Assembly (NCBI GenBank): GCA_947384055.1 | Contig: CANDFO010000018.1 | Span: 1 to 39,449, forward strand | Length of the DNA: 39,449 nt | Source: an uncultured Flavonifractor sp. | GTDB taxonomy: Bacteria > Bacillota > Clostridia > Oscillospirales > Oscillospiraceae | Direction of reading: 5' to 3' | Shown here: positions 6,409 through 14,677 of the stretch, in pieces | Numbering within the stretch: position 1 is the stretch's first letter | Layout: each line of letters begins with the position of its first letter | The notes under the pieces: generated by a model | The model's input: the letters and a program-made list of their open reading frames with translations, nothing else | Databases searched by the model: none | Told to the model about the DNA's origin: nothing | Position numbers and translations under genes: made by a program

Positions 6409-9400
6409 TCAGCGGCGGGAAAGCCGGACGCGGCCCATTACATTGACCAGAAAACGGGCAAGAATGTCATTGGCCTGTTCACAGGTCAGCGTGCTCTGGG
6501 GAGAGAGAATGCTGGGCAGCGGAGCTGTGATCACTCCGGTGGCCTGGGCCCAGGCCATAGCGGACCGTGTGGCGGGACGGATCTGTCCGTAGTCGGCGTA
6601 CCGGGTGAGGTTTACCTGCTGGGAGACATTGCAGCCCACATGCTTGGCGTAGCAGTAGAGGATTACGGCCGCCTGCTCGCGGGTCAGGGGTTTATCCACG
6701 CCCCACAGCACGCTGGCGTAGATGTTGGGGACAATGGCGTTGTTGATGGCCCAGAAAGTGGGCTCCCCGGAGCTGCCGCCGTCCATGCTGTAGAGGACGG
6801 AGATAAGCATATCCCGGGTGAACGGCGTGCCGGAGGAGACGACACCGTCAGTCGTGTGGGTAATTCGGCCGCCGGTGTAGGTCCACCTGGCGGCGGACTT
6901 GGCATCGGCCTGGGGCTGGACGGCCGCCGGCACAGGGGTATAGCCCGAGACGGAAGGATACCTGTCGGTAAAGGAGATCTCCACATCTACGTCGGCCGCC
7001 GGCATGAGGAAAGAGTACGCGTCCTCGCTGTTCCGGGTGAGGTACACGTCCCGGCCGGTGTTCCGGTCTGTGACAAACAGCCAATCCAGCTCGTACCCGC
7101 TGCGGGGATTGAGCTCAATGTCCACGCGGGTTCCTTCGGCGGCGGAGCTGTGGCTGATGTAAAAGCTGCCGCCGGGGGTGCGGCCGGGGGTGTAGATCTG
7201 ATAGCGGTCAGGGTCGGAGGCGGGCGGGGTTGTGCCCTGCTCCGTCCAGCGGGCATAGACGGTGGTATCCTTCTCAAAGACGGTGGAAGCGGAGATTTTA
7301 TCGCCGCCGGATTTCTCGGTAAACCACCCCTCAAAGGTATACCCGGTGCGCTTGGGGTCGTCGGGCAGGGCGGAGAGCTTGCCGTCCGCTCCGGTTTTCC
7401 GGGCCGCGCTGTCTCCGCTGCCGCCGTTGGGGTCAAAGGTAATTGTAAAAGTCTTTTCGTCGGGGGTGCCGCCGGAGGACTTCCAGTGGGCATAGACGGT
7501 GGTATCCTTTTCAAAGACGGTGGAGGCGGAGATCTTGTCACCGCCGGTTTTCTTGGTGAACCAGCCGTCGAAGGTATAGCCGGTGCGCTCTGGGTCGTCG
7601 GGCAGGGTGGAGAGTTTGCCGTCCTCCCCGGTCTTGCGGGTGAGGCTGTCCCCGCCGCCGTTGAGGTCGAAGGTGACGGTATAGACCTTGTCTGCCGTCG
7701 TGCCGCCGTCCTTGGTCCAGTGGGCGTAAACGGCGGAGCTCTGCTGAAATACCGTAGCGGTGGTGACTTCCTCGCCGCCGGTTTTCTTGGTGAACCAGCC
7801 GTCGAAGGTATAGCCGGCGCGCTTGGGGGCGTTGGGCAGGGCGGAGAGCCTGCCATCCTCCCCGGTTTTGCGGGTGAAGCTGTCCCCGCCGCCGTTGAGG
7901 TTAAAGACGATGGTAAATCCCTTTTCGACGGGCGTGCTGCCGGAGGACTTCCAGTGGGCGTAGACAGTGGTGTCTTTCGTGAACACGGTGTCGGTGGTGA
8001 TTTTGTCGCCGCCGGACAGCTCGGTAAACCACCCCTCAAAGGTGTAACCGGTGCGGGAGGGCTCCTCCGGCAGAGCGGTGAGGCTGCCGCCCGCTCCTGT
8101 CTTCTGCCGGGGATTCTCTCCCTCGCCGCCGTTGAGGTCAAAGGTGACGGTAAAGCCCTGCTCCGGCGGCGTGGGGGCGTCCAGGGTCCAGCGCCCGTAA
8201 ATGATGGTGTCCTTGTTGACCTTGTAATCGGAGTTCAGCTCTGTGCCGCCGGTTTCCGCCGAGAACCAGCCGTTGAAGGTGTAGCCCTCCACCTCGGTTT
8301 CGGGCCACGCGTCGGCGGGAATACTGCCGTCGTCGGTGATTTTACTTGTGAACTTATACTTCTTGGTCTCCTTATCCAGGTGCTTGAACGTAACCAGGAA
8401 GGAATTCTTGTTTACATATGCCGCGTGCAGCTCCGTATCCCGGGTAAAGGTGTAATCTTCTCCGATAATTTCAGGAGAGCTTAAGTCGGGGCTCAGGCTC
8501 CAGCCTTTGAAAACCTGGCCTTTATGCTCCGGCTGAGGCTCCGGCCACTTCTCAATTTTGGAGTCCGCATTTGTGGTTCGGGTCGTCGTTGCTTCGTAAC
8601 CGTTATAGAATGTAACGGTATAGATATTGGGCTGGCCCAAATAATAAAGTACGCCGTCGGGGTCATAAGGGGAATCCTTGGATCTCAGCTCAAAACCGTC
8701 GGCAAGGATAACGGTTGGCTTGAGATCCTCCGACGCGGACTTGCCGATTTCAAATGCAATGTTCGCGTTGTCATATAATTCGCTTTTCTGGTCCAGCACA
8801 ATGGAGGACCCCGCGGTCAGTTCCACAGAGGTAGAACCCACTGTGCCGGTTTTGCTCCCGCCGGAACCGCCCAGATTAAATTGCGGCGAAGCATACCGGC
8901 TGGTCATAGACAACTGGCCGCCGCGCATGACAATGCCCACGCCGTCCTGGGTGTATATGAGGCCGGAAGAGACGCTCAAAACCCCGTCCTGCGGGTGATA
9001 AATGCCGCAGGGGAGCTGGCCGGAGGCGGTATTTTTGCTGATCAGCGTACCTGCGTTAAGGTAGATTGCCGTGCCGCCGCCGTCCTGCGCTTCACTGCCG
9101 GAGATAACCGCGCCGCCTTTGCTCAGGAGCACCGAGCCGCCGATATCCGCGCGGGCTCCCTCCCCTGTTACCAAAAGGGCGGATTTGCCCGCCTCCGCAT
9201 AGCCGCCCTGCAGCCTGGCTCGCGCTCCCGCGTTGACCCTGACGGCGCAGCCGTCTGCCGCTATGGTGCCGCTGTGGAGGGTAAAGGAGCCGCCGTTCTG
9301 CACATGGATGGCGTCGGCGCCCTGACCTGCCCCGATGCTGCCGGCGGAATACGTGACCGTTCCGTCCTCCGCGACGGCAGGCGGGGGGAAGGCCGTGCTG

Positions 9401-10485
9401 TCCTCCACAGACAGGTTTCCTTTCACAAGCACGACGGGGGAGACCTTCGTGTCGGCGCTGACATGGTAGCCCATGAGGTCAAGGCGGAATTCGGTGGGGC
9501 CCTCCGGAATAGTCAGAGAGTCGGTGAGAACAATGTCCCGGGTCAGCGCAATCTCCACAACGCCGGAGCCCGCCCCCTGATTTATCAGCTCCTGCAGGGT
9601 CTTTCCGTCCCCCGCGGCGGTGTCGGGGAGTCTGGCGGCATCATAGTGCAGAACAGGCCCGCCGTCGGGGGCGGATACGCCGAGCTTGTTCCACTGTGCC
9701 TCTGTGCCGCCGTAGTAGATGTCCCTCAGGCCGGAGTTTTCAAACGCCTGGTAGCCGATGGACGTGACGCCGGCGGGGATATAGAGGGCGGTCAGGCTGT
9801 CGCAGTTTGAGAAGGCGCCGGCGCCGATTTTCGAGGTTCCGTCGGGAACAGAAAAAGTTCTGAGCGCTCCGCAGCCGGAAAACGCGCCGTCTCCAATCGT
9901 TCCAACACTGCCGTGAAACACAGCTTCGCTGAGAATCACACAGTCGCGGAACGCGTCCTTCCCGATTGTTTCGACATCGCCGTGGAATACGGCGCTAAAA
10001 AGGCTGGAGCTGGAAAAGGCATTGCTCTCGATGCTGCCCACGTCTCCGCAGAAAACGACGCCGCCCAGACGGTAGCACTCGGAAAAAGCGCTGCTCCCGA
10101 TTGTGCGCACGTCCTTGCGGAAAATAATTTCGTCCAGACTGCCGCAGCACTGGGAAAAGGCCCCGCTGTCAAGGGAGACGGGCCCTTCAAACTCGATATC
10201 GGCCCGCAAATTCCAGTCGGTAAAGGCCCCTTCACCGACGGACGGAATGCCGTCCCCAATGATAACCTTCCCGGCGTCGTCCGGGAACGCGGGTTCCGGG
10301 TCGGCCCTTTCTATGGGGGAGGAGCCGGAGACCGTAAGCGTCCATGTCCTGGCGTCATAAGTCCAGCTGTTTTTACCCCATGTTCCGCTCAGCGGGTCCG
10401 TCTCCGCCGCCAGCGCGGGGGCGGGCAGCAGGGTGAGCAGCAGGCACAGGGCCAATACTGCCGGTAACATTCGTCTCTTCATCAT
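6409..10485 (-). CDS. Large secreted surface protein: BspA-like LRR, InlB-type repeats, SLH-like C terminus
   Basis: A 1358-residue exported protein, probably wall-attached. In order: signal peptide ending near PAPALA (1-26); BspA-like leucine-rich repeats (about 95-262, units such as TIGDGAFSGCGAL); a repetitive, probably beta-helical region (about 295-615); two divergent and then four near-identical 78-79-residue Listeria-Bacteroides (Flg_new) repeats (about 622-1085; GYTFDGWFTKKTGG and TVYAHW); and an SLH-like region (about 1180-1358, LTREQAAVILY). Such proteins often mediate adhesion; that role is inferred. The start is the first of two adjacent ATGs behind GGAGGGAACC. The SLH part looks degenerate, so anchoring is uncertain. 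Confidence 0.92.
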   Translation of the reverse strand: MMKRRMLPAVLALCLLLTLLPAPALAAETDPLSGTWGKNSWTYDARTWTLTVSGSSPIERADPEPAFPDDAGKVIIGDGIPSVGEGAFTDWNLRADIEFEGPVSLDSGAFSQCCGSLDEIIFRKDVRTIGSSAFSECYRLGGVVFCGDVGSIESNAFSSSSLFSAVFHGDVETIGKDAFRDCVILSEAVFHGSVGTIGDGAFSGCGALRTFSVPDGTSKIGAGAFSNCDSLTALYIPAGVTSIGYQAFENSGLRDIYYGGTEAQWNKLGVSAPDGGPVLHYDAARLPDTAAGDGKTLQELINQGAGSGVVEIALTRDIVLTDSLTIPEGPTEFRLDLMGYHVSADTKVSPVVLVKGNLSVEDSTAFPPPAVAEDGTVTYSAGSIGAGQGADAIHVQNGGSFTLHSGTIAADGCAVRVNAGARARLQGGYAEAGKSALLVTGEGARADIGGSVLLSKGGAVISGSEAQDGGGTAIYLNAGTLISKNTASGQLPCGIYHPQDGVLSVSSGLIYTQDGVGIVMRGGQLSMTSRYASPQFNLGGSGGSKTGTVGSTSVELTAGSSIVLDQKSELYDNANIAFEIGKSASEDLKPTVILADGFELRSKDSPYDPDGVLYYLGQPNIYTVTFYNGYEATTTRTTNADSKIEKWPEPQPEHKGQVFKGWSLSPDLSSPEIIGEDYTFTRDTELHAAYVNKNSFLVTFKHLDKETKKYKFTSKITDDGSIPADAWPETEVEGYTFNGWFSAETGGTELNSDYKVNKDTIIYGRWTLDAPTPPEQGFTVTFDLNGGEGENPRQKTGAGGSLTALPEEPSRTGYTFEGWFTELSGGDKITTDTVFTKDTTVYAHWKSSGSTPVEKGFTIVFNLNGGGDSFTRKTGEDGRLSALPNAPKRAGYTFDGWFTKKTGGEEVTTATVFQQSSAVYAHWTKDGGTTADKVYTVTFDLNGGGDSLTRKTGEDGKLSTLPDDPERTGYTFDGWFTKKTGGDKISASTVFEKDTTVYAHWKSSGGTPDEKTFTITFDPNGGSGDSAARKTGADGKLSALPDDPKRTGYTFEGWFTEKSGGDKISASTVFEKDTTVYARWTEQGTTPPASDPDRYQIYTPGRTPGGSFYISHSSAAEGTRVDIELNPRSGYELDWLFVTDRNTGRDVYLTRNSEDAYSFLMPAADVDVEISFTDRYPSVSGYTPVPAAVQPQADAKSAARWTYTGGRITHTTDGVVSSGTPFTRDMLISVLYSMDGGSSGEPTFWAINNAIVPNIYASVLWGVDKPLTREQAAVILYCYAKHVGCNVSQQVNLTRYADYGQIRPATRSAMAWAQATGVITAPLPSILSPQSTLTCEQANDILARFLVNVMGRVRLSRR
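7236..8165 (-). repeat. Four tandem in-frame coding repeats of 234-237 bp
   Basis: The same motif (GTTGAGG or GTTGGGG in forward reading, coding for LNGG or PNGG) recurs at 8131, 7894, 7660 and 7426, giving periods of 237, 234 and 234 bp. Each unit encodes one Listeria-Bacteroides repeat. The high DNA similarity suggests recent duplication or gene conversion. Confidence 0.9.
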
Positions 10486-10523
10486 GGTTCCCTCCTGACG
10501 ATTGCCGGCGGGCCGCATTAGAA

Positions 10524-10564
10524 CCACAGGCGCGCAATGCACGCCTGTGGGCTATCGCCCACAG
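10524..10564 (-). other. Overlapping alternative hairpins in the surface protein leader
   Basis: A 12-bp stem (10524-10535 with 10539-10550, loop AAT, one wobble) and an 8-bp stem (10545-10552 with 10557-10564, loop TATC) share 10545-10550 and cannot form together. They lie in the untranslated leader between promoter and start codon. Confidence 0.65.
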
Positions 10565-10636
10565 ATTCAGCAGCCGCTTTCCACAGGGAAGGGCGGGCCG
10601 GCGGACCGCTTCCCAGCGGAAATTCGTCTCCTTATT

Positions 10637-10665
10637 ATTATAGGATAATTTTTCTTGGGTGTCAA
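10637..10665 (-). promoter_or_regulatory. Consensus sigma-A promoter of the surface protein gene
   Basis: On the minus strand: TTGACA (10665-10660), exactly 17 bases, TATAAT (10642-10637). Both hexamers match consensus perfectly, implying strong basal transcription. The leader to the start codon is about 145 bases. Confidence 0.92.
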
Positions 10666-10690
10666 TACTGGCAGGGACCGTTCAAACCGT

Positions 10691-10727
10691 AAAAAGGACG
10701 CGAACCGGGCGGTTCTGCGTCCTTTTT
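10691..10727 (-). terminator. Terminator after the YkvI-type transporter gene
   Basis: AAAAAGGACGCGAACC pairs with GGTTCTGCGTCCTTTTT with a single bulged base. The stem begins and ends in A/T runs, so it can work on both strands; it lies 15 bases past the stop at 10742. Confidence 0.85.
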
Positions 10728-10741
10728 GAGACAATCCGTCC

Positions 10742-11827
10742 CTATACCGGAGTTCCGGGCCGGGCCTGCCTGTCCGCCCGCTTCAGGAAGCGGTAGTGCA
10801 GCGCCACGCCCAGCAGGGCAAAAAAACCCACATATCCACAGACGGGATACACATAGCTGACCACGTTTTTAAAGCCCAAAATGCTCCCGGCAAAAACGGC
10901 GGCGCACAGGGCGGCCAGCTGCCACCGGGGGAGAGGCCCGCCCTGCCGGGCCTCAATGCGGGCGGTGATACCGAAAAGGGAGGACAGGGCGGCGGTGAAC
11001 ATGCCGCACAGAAGCAGCAGGGCGTATAGCAGCCCCAGGGCGGGAAACAGCCGGGAGGCCAGGGCCAGCATGGGCAGTTCCGCGTCTCCCGTCAGGCCGC
11101 CGAACCACATCACGGGCAGCAGGATGCAGACAAAAATGACCGTAAGCACTCCGCTGCCTAGGGCCAGCCCCCGGCGGATGGCCCGCTCGTCCTCCATCTC
11201 CCGGGTGAGGGGGACCAGAATGGTAATGGCGCCCATCATGTTGTAGGACAGAAAGGACAGCGCGGAAAAGAGCCAGTTGCCCAGCAGGGGGTTGCCGCTG
11301 GATACGGGCACGGCGGAAATGGGCTCCATGGGCAGGCGGAGCGCGGCCAGTATGCCGACTACCGCCGCCGCGCCCACCAGCAGGGGCACCACCAGGTCGA
11401 AGGCGGCCACCAGCCCGGCGGCTCCGGCGGCGGCCACGGCCAGCACCAGCAGCGTCATTCCGGCATCCCCCGCCAGGGCGGGTATGCCGAAAATCTGCTC
11501 CAGCAGCGCCCCCGCGCCGGCCACCATGCCCATAGTGCAGCCAAAGAGGAAGAGCAGGAACACGGCGAAAAAAAGAACCCGCAGAATTCGGCTGTTCCGC
11601 CGGAGAATGATCTTGTCAAATTCCACGTGGCCGGTTTTTTTCGCAATAAACAGGGCCATCCAGGTAAACCCGGCGAAGCCGGCGATGGTCAGGACCATTC
11701 CCGCCAGCCCCCACAGGCCGAACTGACCGAAAAACTGCAAGAGCTCCTGCCCGGAGAGAAAACCGGCCCCCAAAAAGCTGCCCGTATACAGCATGGCCAG
11801 CTGGAGCGGGGTAATCTGTTTCCGCAT
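10742..11827 (-). CDS. YkvI family membrane transporter
   Basis: A 361-residue integral membrane protein with about ten hydrophobic helices. It starts with TPLQLAMLYTGSFLGAGFLSGQELLQFF and matches the YkvI group, distant relatives of APC-type amino acid transporters; substrates are unknown. The ATG at 11827 is preferred, with GGAGG 12 bases upstream; an in-frame TTG at 11839 directly abuts that site and is less likely. It starts eight bases after the stop of the sigma-54 activator gene, so the two are surely cotranscribed. It may move the same compound, or a product of the pathway, that the activator controls; this is inference. Confidence 0.85.
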   Translation of the reverse strand: MRKQITPLQLAMLYTGSFLGAGFLSGQELLQFFGQFGLWGLAGMVLTIAGFAGFTWMALFIAKKTGHVEFDKIILRRNSRILRVLFFAVFLLFLFGCTMGMVAGAGALLEQIFGIPALAGDAGMTLLVLAVAAAGAAGLVAAFDLVVPLLVGAAAVVGILAALRLPMEPISAVPVSSGNPLLGNWLFSALSFLSYNMMGAITILVPLTREMEDERAIRRGLALGSGVLTVIFVCILLPVMWFGGLTGDAELPMLALASRLFPALGLLYALLLLCGMFTAALSSLFGITARIEARQGGPLPRWQLAALCAAVFAGSILGFKNVVSYVYPVCGYVGFFALLGVALHYRFLKRADRQARPGTPV

Positions 11828-11835
11828 GAACGCAC

Positions 11836-13281
11836 TCAACCTCCCGTATGATTTCCGCCCGGCGGGGCTGCCGGGCGGAGCTGCGGGCTGCCGGGGAGCT
11901 CCGCCGCCTGCATTTTTTTGAGTTTTTCATAAAAGGTGCTGCGGGCCCAGCCAAGAGACTTGGCCGCGGCGCTTTTATTGCCGCCGCAGAGGGCCAGGGC
12001 ATTCTGTATCCGCTCGTATTCCGCCGCCCGGCAGCCGCCGCTCCGGGGGGCAGACGGGCAGAGCCCGCGGACCGGGCCGCCCAGGGCGTGCGCCTGGAAA
12101 AACCGGAAGTGGCTGGGGGTCAGCACTCCCTCGTAGGCGTAGTTCATGGCGCGCTCCACCACATTTTGCAGCTCCCGCACGTTTCCGGGCCAGTCATGTT
12201 TCATCAGCAGGTCCAGGACCTGGGGCTGGACCGCCTGGATATCCAGCCCCATCCGGACATTCAATTGGGAAATGAACATGTCCACCAGCAGGGGAATATC
12301 CTCCTTCCGCTCCCGGAGCGGCGGAATCACACTGCGGACCACGTTCAGGCGGTAGTACAGGTCCTGGCGGAACTCTCCCGAGCGGACCAGGTCCTCCAGG
12401 GGCCTGTTGGCGGCGGAGATAATCCGGGTGTCCACCGGGATGGAGGTTCCTCCTCCCACGCGCTCCACCTCCCCCTCCTGGATGACCCGGAGGAATTTGG
12501 GCTGCATGTTCATGGGCAGGGTGTTGACCTCGTCCAGAAAGAGGCTGCCGCCGGAGGCCCGCTCGAACTTCCCCGCCCGGCCGCCCCGCTTGGCCCCGGT
12601 AAAGGCCCCCTCCTCATAGCCGAAAAATTCCGACTCCATGAGGTTTTCCGGAATGGCAGAGCAGTTTACCCGTAGAAACGGAGCCCCGCAGCGCCGGCTC
12701 AGGCTGTGGATAGAGTGGGCCACCAGCTCTTTGCCCGTCCCGGTCTCCCCCTGTATGAGCACGTTGGAGGAGGTCCTGGCCACCATGGAGATCTCCCGCT
12801 TCAGCTGATTGACCGCGGGACTCTGCCCGATGATGTCGGCGGTGGTATAGTTGGCGGAATTCTTCTGAATGGACTGGAGCTGTTTCCTGGTCTGCGCCAC
12901 CTGGCGGGACAGCTCGGTGACGATATGGGTAAACTCCAGGGCGGAGTTCATGCCCCCGAAGGTGGTGTACAGAAAGCATCCCAGGCACTCCTCCCCGTCT
13001 ACCAGGGGGTAATAGCTGACAAAGCTCTGCTGCACACCGTAGGGCGTGGGCGTCAGCAGCGGGCACAGAAGGACCGGCTGCCGCGTCTGGAGCACCTGGT
13101 CCACCAGGGTGTCCGGGTAGACGTCCCGCACATATTTCCCCAGCAGGTCCTCCAGCCGGTAGCCGCCCTTGCGCAGGCGCTGGGGGCTGACATAGATATA
13201 CCGCCCTTCCGCGTCTGTAATTACCACCGACCCCAGGCTTTCCAAGGCCAGCATCGCGCGTTTGGCCATCATTTCGTCCAT
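11836..13281 (-). CDS. Sigma-54-dependent transcriptional activator (PAS, AAA+, Fis-type HTH)
   Basis: An enhancer-binding protein that uses ATP to open sigma-54 promoters. The 481 residues contain an N-terminal PAS-like sensor (about 8-110), a coiled linker, the AAA+ domain (about 150-390) with Walker A GETGTGKE (178-185), the sigma-54 contact loop GAFTGA (225-230), Walker B GSLFLDEV (245-252) and the arginine-finger region RQDLYYRL (305-312), and a Fis-type helix-turn-helix (434-457). The ATG at 13281 has GGAGG upstream; the frame reads further up but without a site. It diverges from a TTT transport operon that has a -24/-12 promoter and matching inverted repeats, its probable target. The PAS ligand is unknown. 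Confidence 0.95.
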   Translation of the reverse strand: MDEMMAKRAMLALESLGSVVITDAEGRYIYVSPQRLRKGGYRLEDLLGKYVRDVYPDTLVDQVLQTRQPVLLCPLLTPTPYGVQQSFVSYYPLVDGEECLGCFLYTTFGGMNSALEFTHIVTELSRQVAQTRKQLQSIQKNSANYTTADIIGQSPAVNQLKREISMVARTSSNVLIQGETGTGKELVAHSIHSLSRRCGAPFLRVNCSAIPENLMESEFFGYEEGAFTGAKRGGRAGKFERASGGSLFLDEVNTLPMNMQPKFLRVIQEGEVERVGGGTSIPVDTRIISAANRPLEDLVRSGEFRQDLYYRLNVVRSVIPPLRERKEDIPLLVDMFISQLNVRMGLDIQAVQPQVLDLLMKHDWPGNVRELQNVVERAMNYAYEGVLTPSHFRFFQAHALGGPVRGLCPSAPRSGGCRAAEYERIQNALALCGGNKSAAAKSLGWARSTFYEKLKKMQAAELPGSPQLRPAAPPGGNHTGG

Positions 13282-13312
13282 CCGGATACCACCCTCCTTC
13301 CTTATTTCATCT

Positions 13313-13341
13313 ATTAAAGCATAGAACCTTTTGCTTTGCAA
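13313..13341 (-). promoter_or_regulatory. Candidate sigma-A promoter of the activator gene
   Basis: On the minus strand: TTGCAA (13341-13336), 17 bases, TTTAAT (13318-13313), with TG one base before the -10 as in extended -10 promoters. Confidence 0.6.
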
Positions 13342-13375
13342 GGGAAATCTTCGGCAGAGACTCCACGGAGAAACC

Positions 13376-13423
13376 GTCCGGATCATGTCCGGAATTTCAG
13401 ATGTGACCGGACATGATCCGGAC
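13376..13423. promoter_or_regulatory. Inverted-repeat enhancer (UAS) for the sigma-54 activator
   Basis: GTCCGGATCATGTCCGG (13376-13392) and CCGGACATGATCCGGAC (13407-13423) form a perfect 17-bp inverted repeat with a 14-base spacer. Each arm is itself two GTCCGG-type half-sites 11 bp apart, one helical turn. The centre is about 110 bp upstream of the predicted sigma-54 start site, the usual place for an enhancer. Confidence 0.75.
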
Positions 13424-13436
13424 ATATCTGGAGGAA

Positions 13437-13445
13437 TCCGGACAC
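13437..13445. promoter_or_regulatory. Third enhancer half-site
   Basis: TCCGGACAC repeats the half-site of the adjacent inverted repeat, two helical turns (20 bp) closer to the promoter. Confidence 0.5.
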
Positions 13446-13485
13446 ATTGCTCCGCAAAAGACGCTGAAATGACAGGGAGTGAAGG

Positions 13486-13502
13486 TTGGCACTGTTCTTG
13501 CT
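13486..13502 (+). promoter_or_regulatory. Sigma-54 (-24/-12) promoter of the TTT operon
   Basis: TTGGCACTGTTCTTGCT fits the sigma-54 consensus TTGGCAC-N5-TTGCW. The invariant GG (13488-13489) and GC (13500-13501) are separated by exactly ten bases. The start of transcription should be near 13513, leaving a leader of about 280 bases before the first gene. Confidence 0.88.
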
Positions 13503-13580
13503 TTTATACAGTGCCGACAGGAGAGACCGCAGACGTTCAACCCACCATCAGGCTGACCGGGCCGTGGAAAGCGTTTTCTA

Positions 13581-13772
13581 TATAGTCGCCGCAGTTGAAA
13601 AAGCGCAACATGCGCTTTTTCCTCCAGTGGGCCAATGGCCCACTGGAGCGTGCAATGCACGCCAGCGGCGTCTATGAAGTCCAAAGCAGGGCCGCATGAG
13701 CGGTCCCTGCGGCGATTTTCGCCGCAGGGTTCAAAAGGAGCAATTTGCTCCTTTTGAACCGCTTTGACTATA
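13581..13772. repeat. TATAGTC-ended element made of six consecutive hairpins
   Basis: TATAGTC at 13581 and its complement GACTATA ending at 13772 bound a run of hairpins: 13598-13620 (10 bp, loop ACA), 13622-13648 (12 bp, loop AAT), 13648-13662 (6 bp, AAT), 13686-13710 (10 bp, one bulge, ATGA), 13705-13729 (11 bp, TTT) and 13730-13758 (13 bp, ATT). The fourth and fifth share bases. It lies in the leader of the TTT operon and ends 11 bases before the GGAG site of the first gene. A related element is at 23091-23251. Confidence 0.8.
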
Positions 13773-13793
13773 AACCGACGAACGGAGAAGTAT

Positions 13794-14600
13794 ATGAAAC
13801 TTGAACTGCTAGAACACTATAAGCTGGTGGATCTATCAATTCCCATCAAAACCCCCGCTCCCGAGGAGATGGACCCCAAGCTGACGGCGGGACTGGCCGC
13901 CGAGATTGAGTATCTGGACCATAAGGACACCCGGCCCCTGGTCAGCGGATACTTCGGCTGCCGTCCGGAGGAGCTGCACGAAGGACTGGGCTGGGCCACT
14001 GAGCGGCTGCGGACCTCCACCCACGCCGGCACCCATGTGGACGCCCCCTGGCACTACGCGCCCACCTCCTCCGGAAAGACCGCCCGAAAAATTGACGAAT
14101 GTCCCCTGGAGTGGTACTTCGGCCGCGGCGTTGTTCTGGATATGACCCGCAAGAAGAGCGGGGAGACCGTCTCCGTTCAGGATGTGCGGGACGCTCTGGC
14201 GGGGCTGAATTACACGCTGAGCTATGGCGACATTGTCTGCATCCGCTTCGGTACGGACCAGACCTTTGGGACCGCCGCGTACTGGAGCGAGCACCCGGGA
14301 CTCAGCGCGGAGGCCACGCGGTACATTCTGGACCAGGGAGTCAAGGTCATCGGCGTGGATTCCCCCGGCTTTGACATTCCCTTTACCAAAACCAAGGCCA
14401 AATTTGCCCAGTCCCACGACAGGGCCATCCTCTGGGAGGCACACTGCGCGGGCATTGACTACGACTACTCCCACATCGAAAAGCTCGCCAACCTGGATAA
14501 GGTCCCTGAAAAGGGATTTTATATCTGCTGTTTCCCTGTCAATGTCTACCAGGCCAGCGCCAGCTGGTCCCGGGTGGTTGCCTTCGTGCCAAAGGGGTGA
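13794..14600 (+). CDS. Cyclase/kynurenine-formamidase-like metal hydrolase
   Basis: A 268-residue member of the cyclase family (PF04199), metal-dependent hydrolases acting on amides, lactones or similar bonds. The family's metal motif appears as HAGTHVDAPWH (77-87), and the C-terminal half has VIGVDSPGFD followed by the HCAG region. The start is the ATG at 13794 with GGAG six bases upstream. It is the first gene of the sigma-54-controlled operon and precedes a tripartite tricarboxylate transporter, so it probably processes the imported compound. The substrate cannot be told from sequence; kynurenine formamidase proper is only one option. Confidence 0.88.
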   Translation: MKLELLEHYKLVDLSIPIKTPAPEEMDPKLTAGLAAEIEYLDHKDTRPLVSGYFGCRPEELHEGLGWATERLRTSTHAGTHVDAPWHYAPTSSGKTARKIDECPLEWYFGRGVVLDMTRKKSGETVSVQDVRDALAGLNYTLSYGDIVCIRFGTDQTFGTAAYWSEHPGLSAEATRYILDQGVKVIGVDSPGFDIPFTKTKAKFAQSHDRAILWEAHCAGIDYDYSHIEKLANLDKVPEKGFYICCFPVNVYQASASWSRVVAFVPKG

Positions 14601-14677
14601 TAAGATTATTTCCTGACACAGCCGTACACAGACCGATGGACCGCGACGAAAAGAGGACGCAAAAAAGGAGGAACATT

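Noticed and set aside
6225..6446. A 73-residue plus-strand frame
   Set aside because: It reads through the 25-bp terminator stem, lacks a ribosome site and shows no protein-like features.
7236..8165. Possible CRISPR-like array because of regular repeats
   Set aside because: The units are 234-237 bp, contiguous and in frame within a coding sequence; there are no spacers.
6640..8484. A 614-residue plus-strand frame opposite the surface protein repeats
   Set aside because: Its apparent repeats are only the reverse reading of the Listeria-Bacteroides repeats.
13581..13772. Riboswitch in the leader of the TTT operon
   Set aside because: The structure is a string of independent short-loop stems with no conserved ligand-binding core that I recognise; a related element sits before the unrelated dapL.
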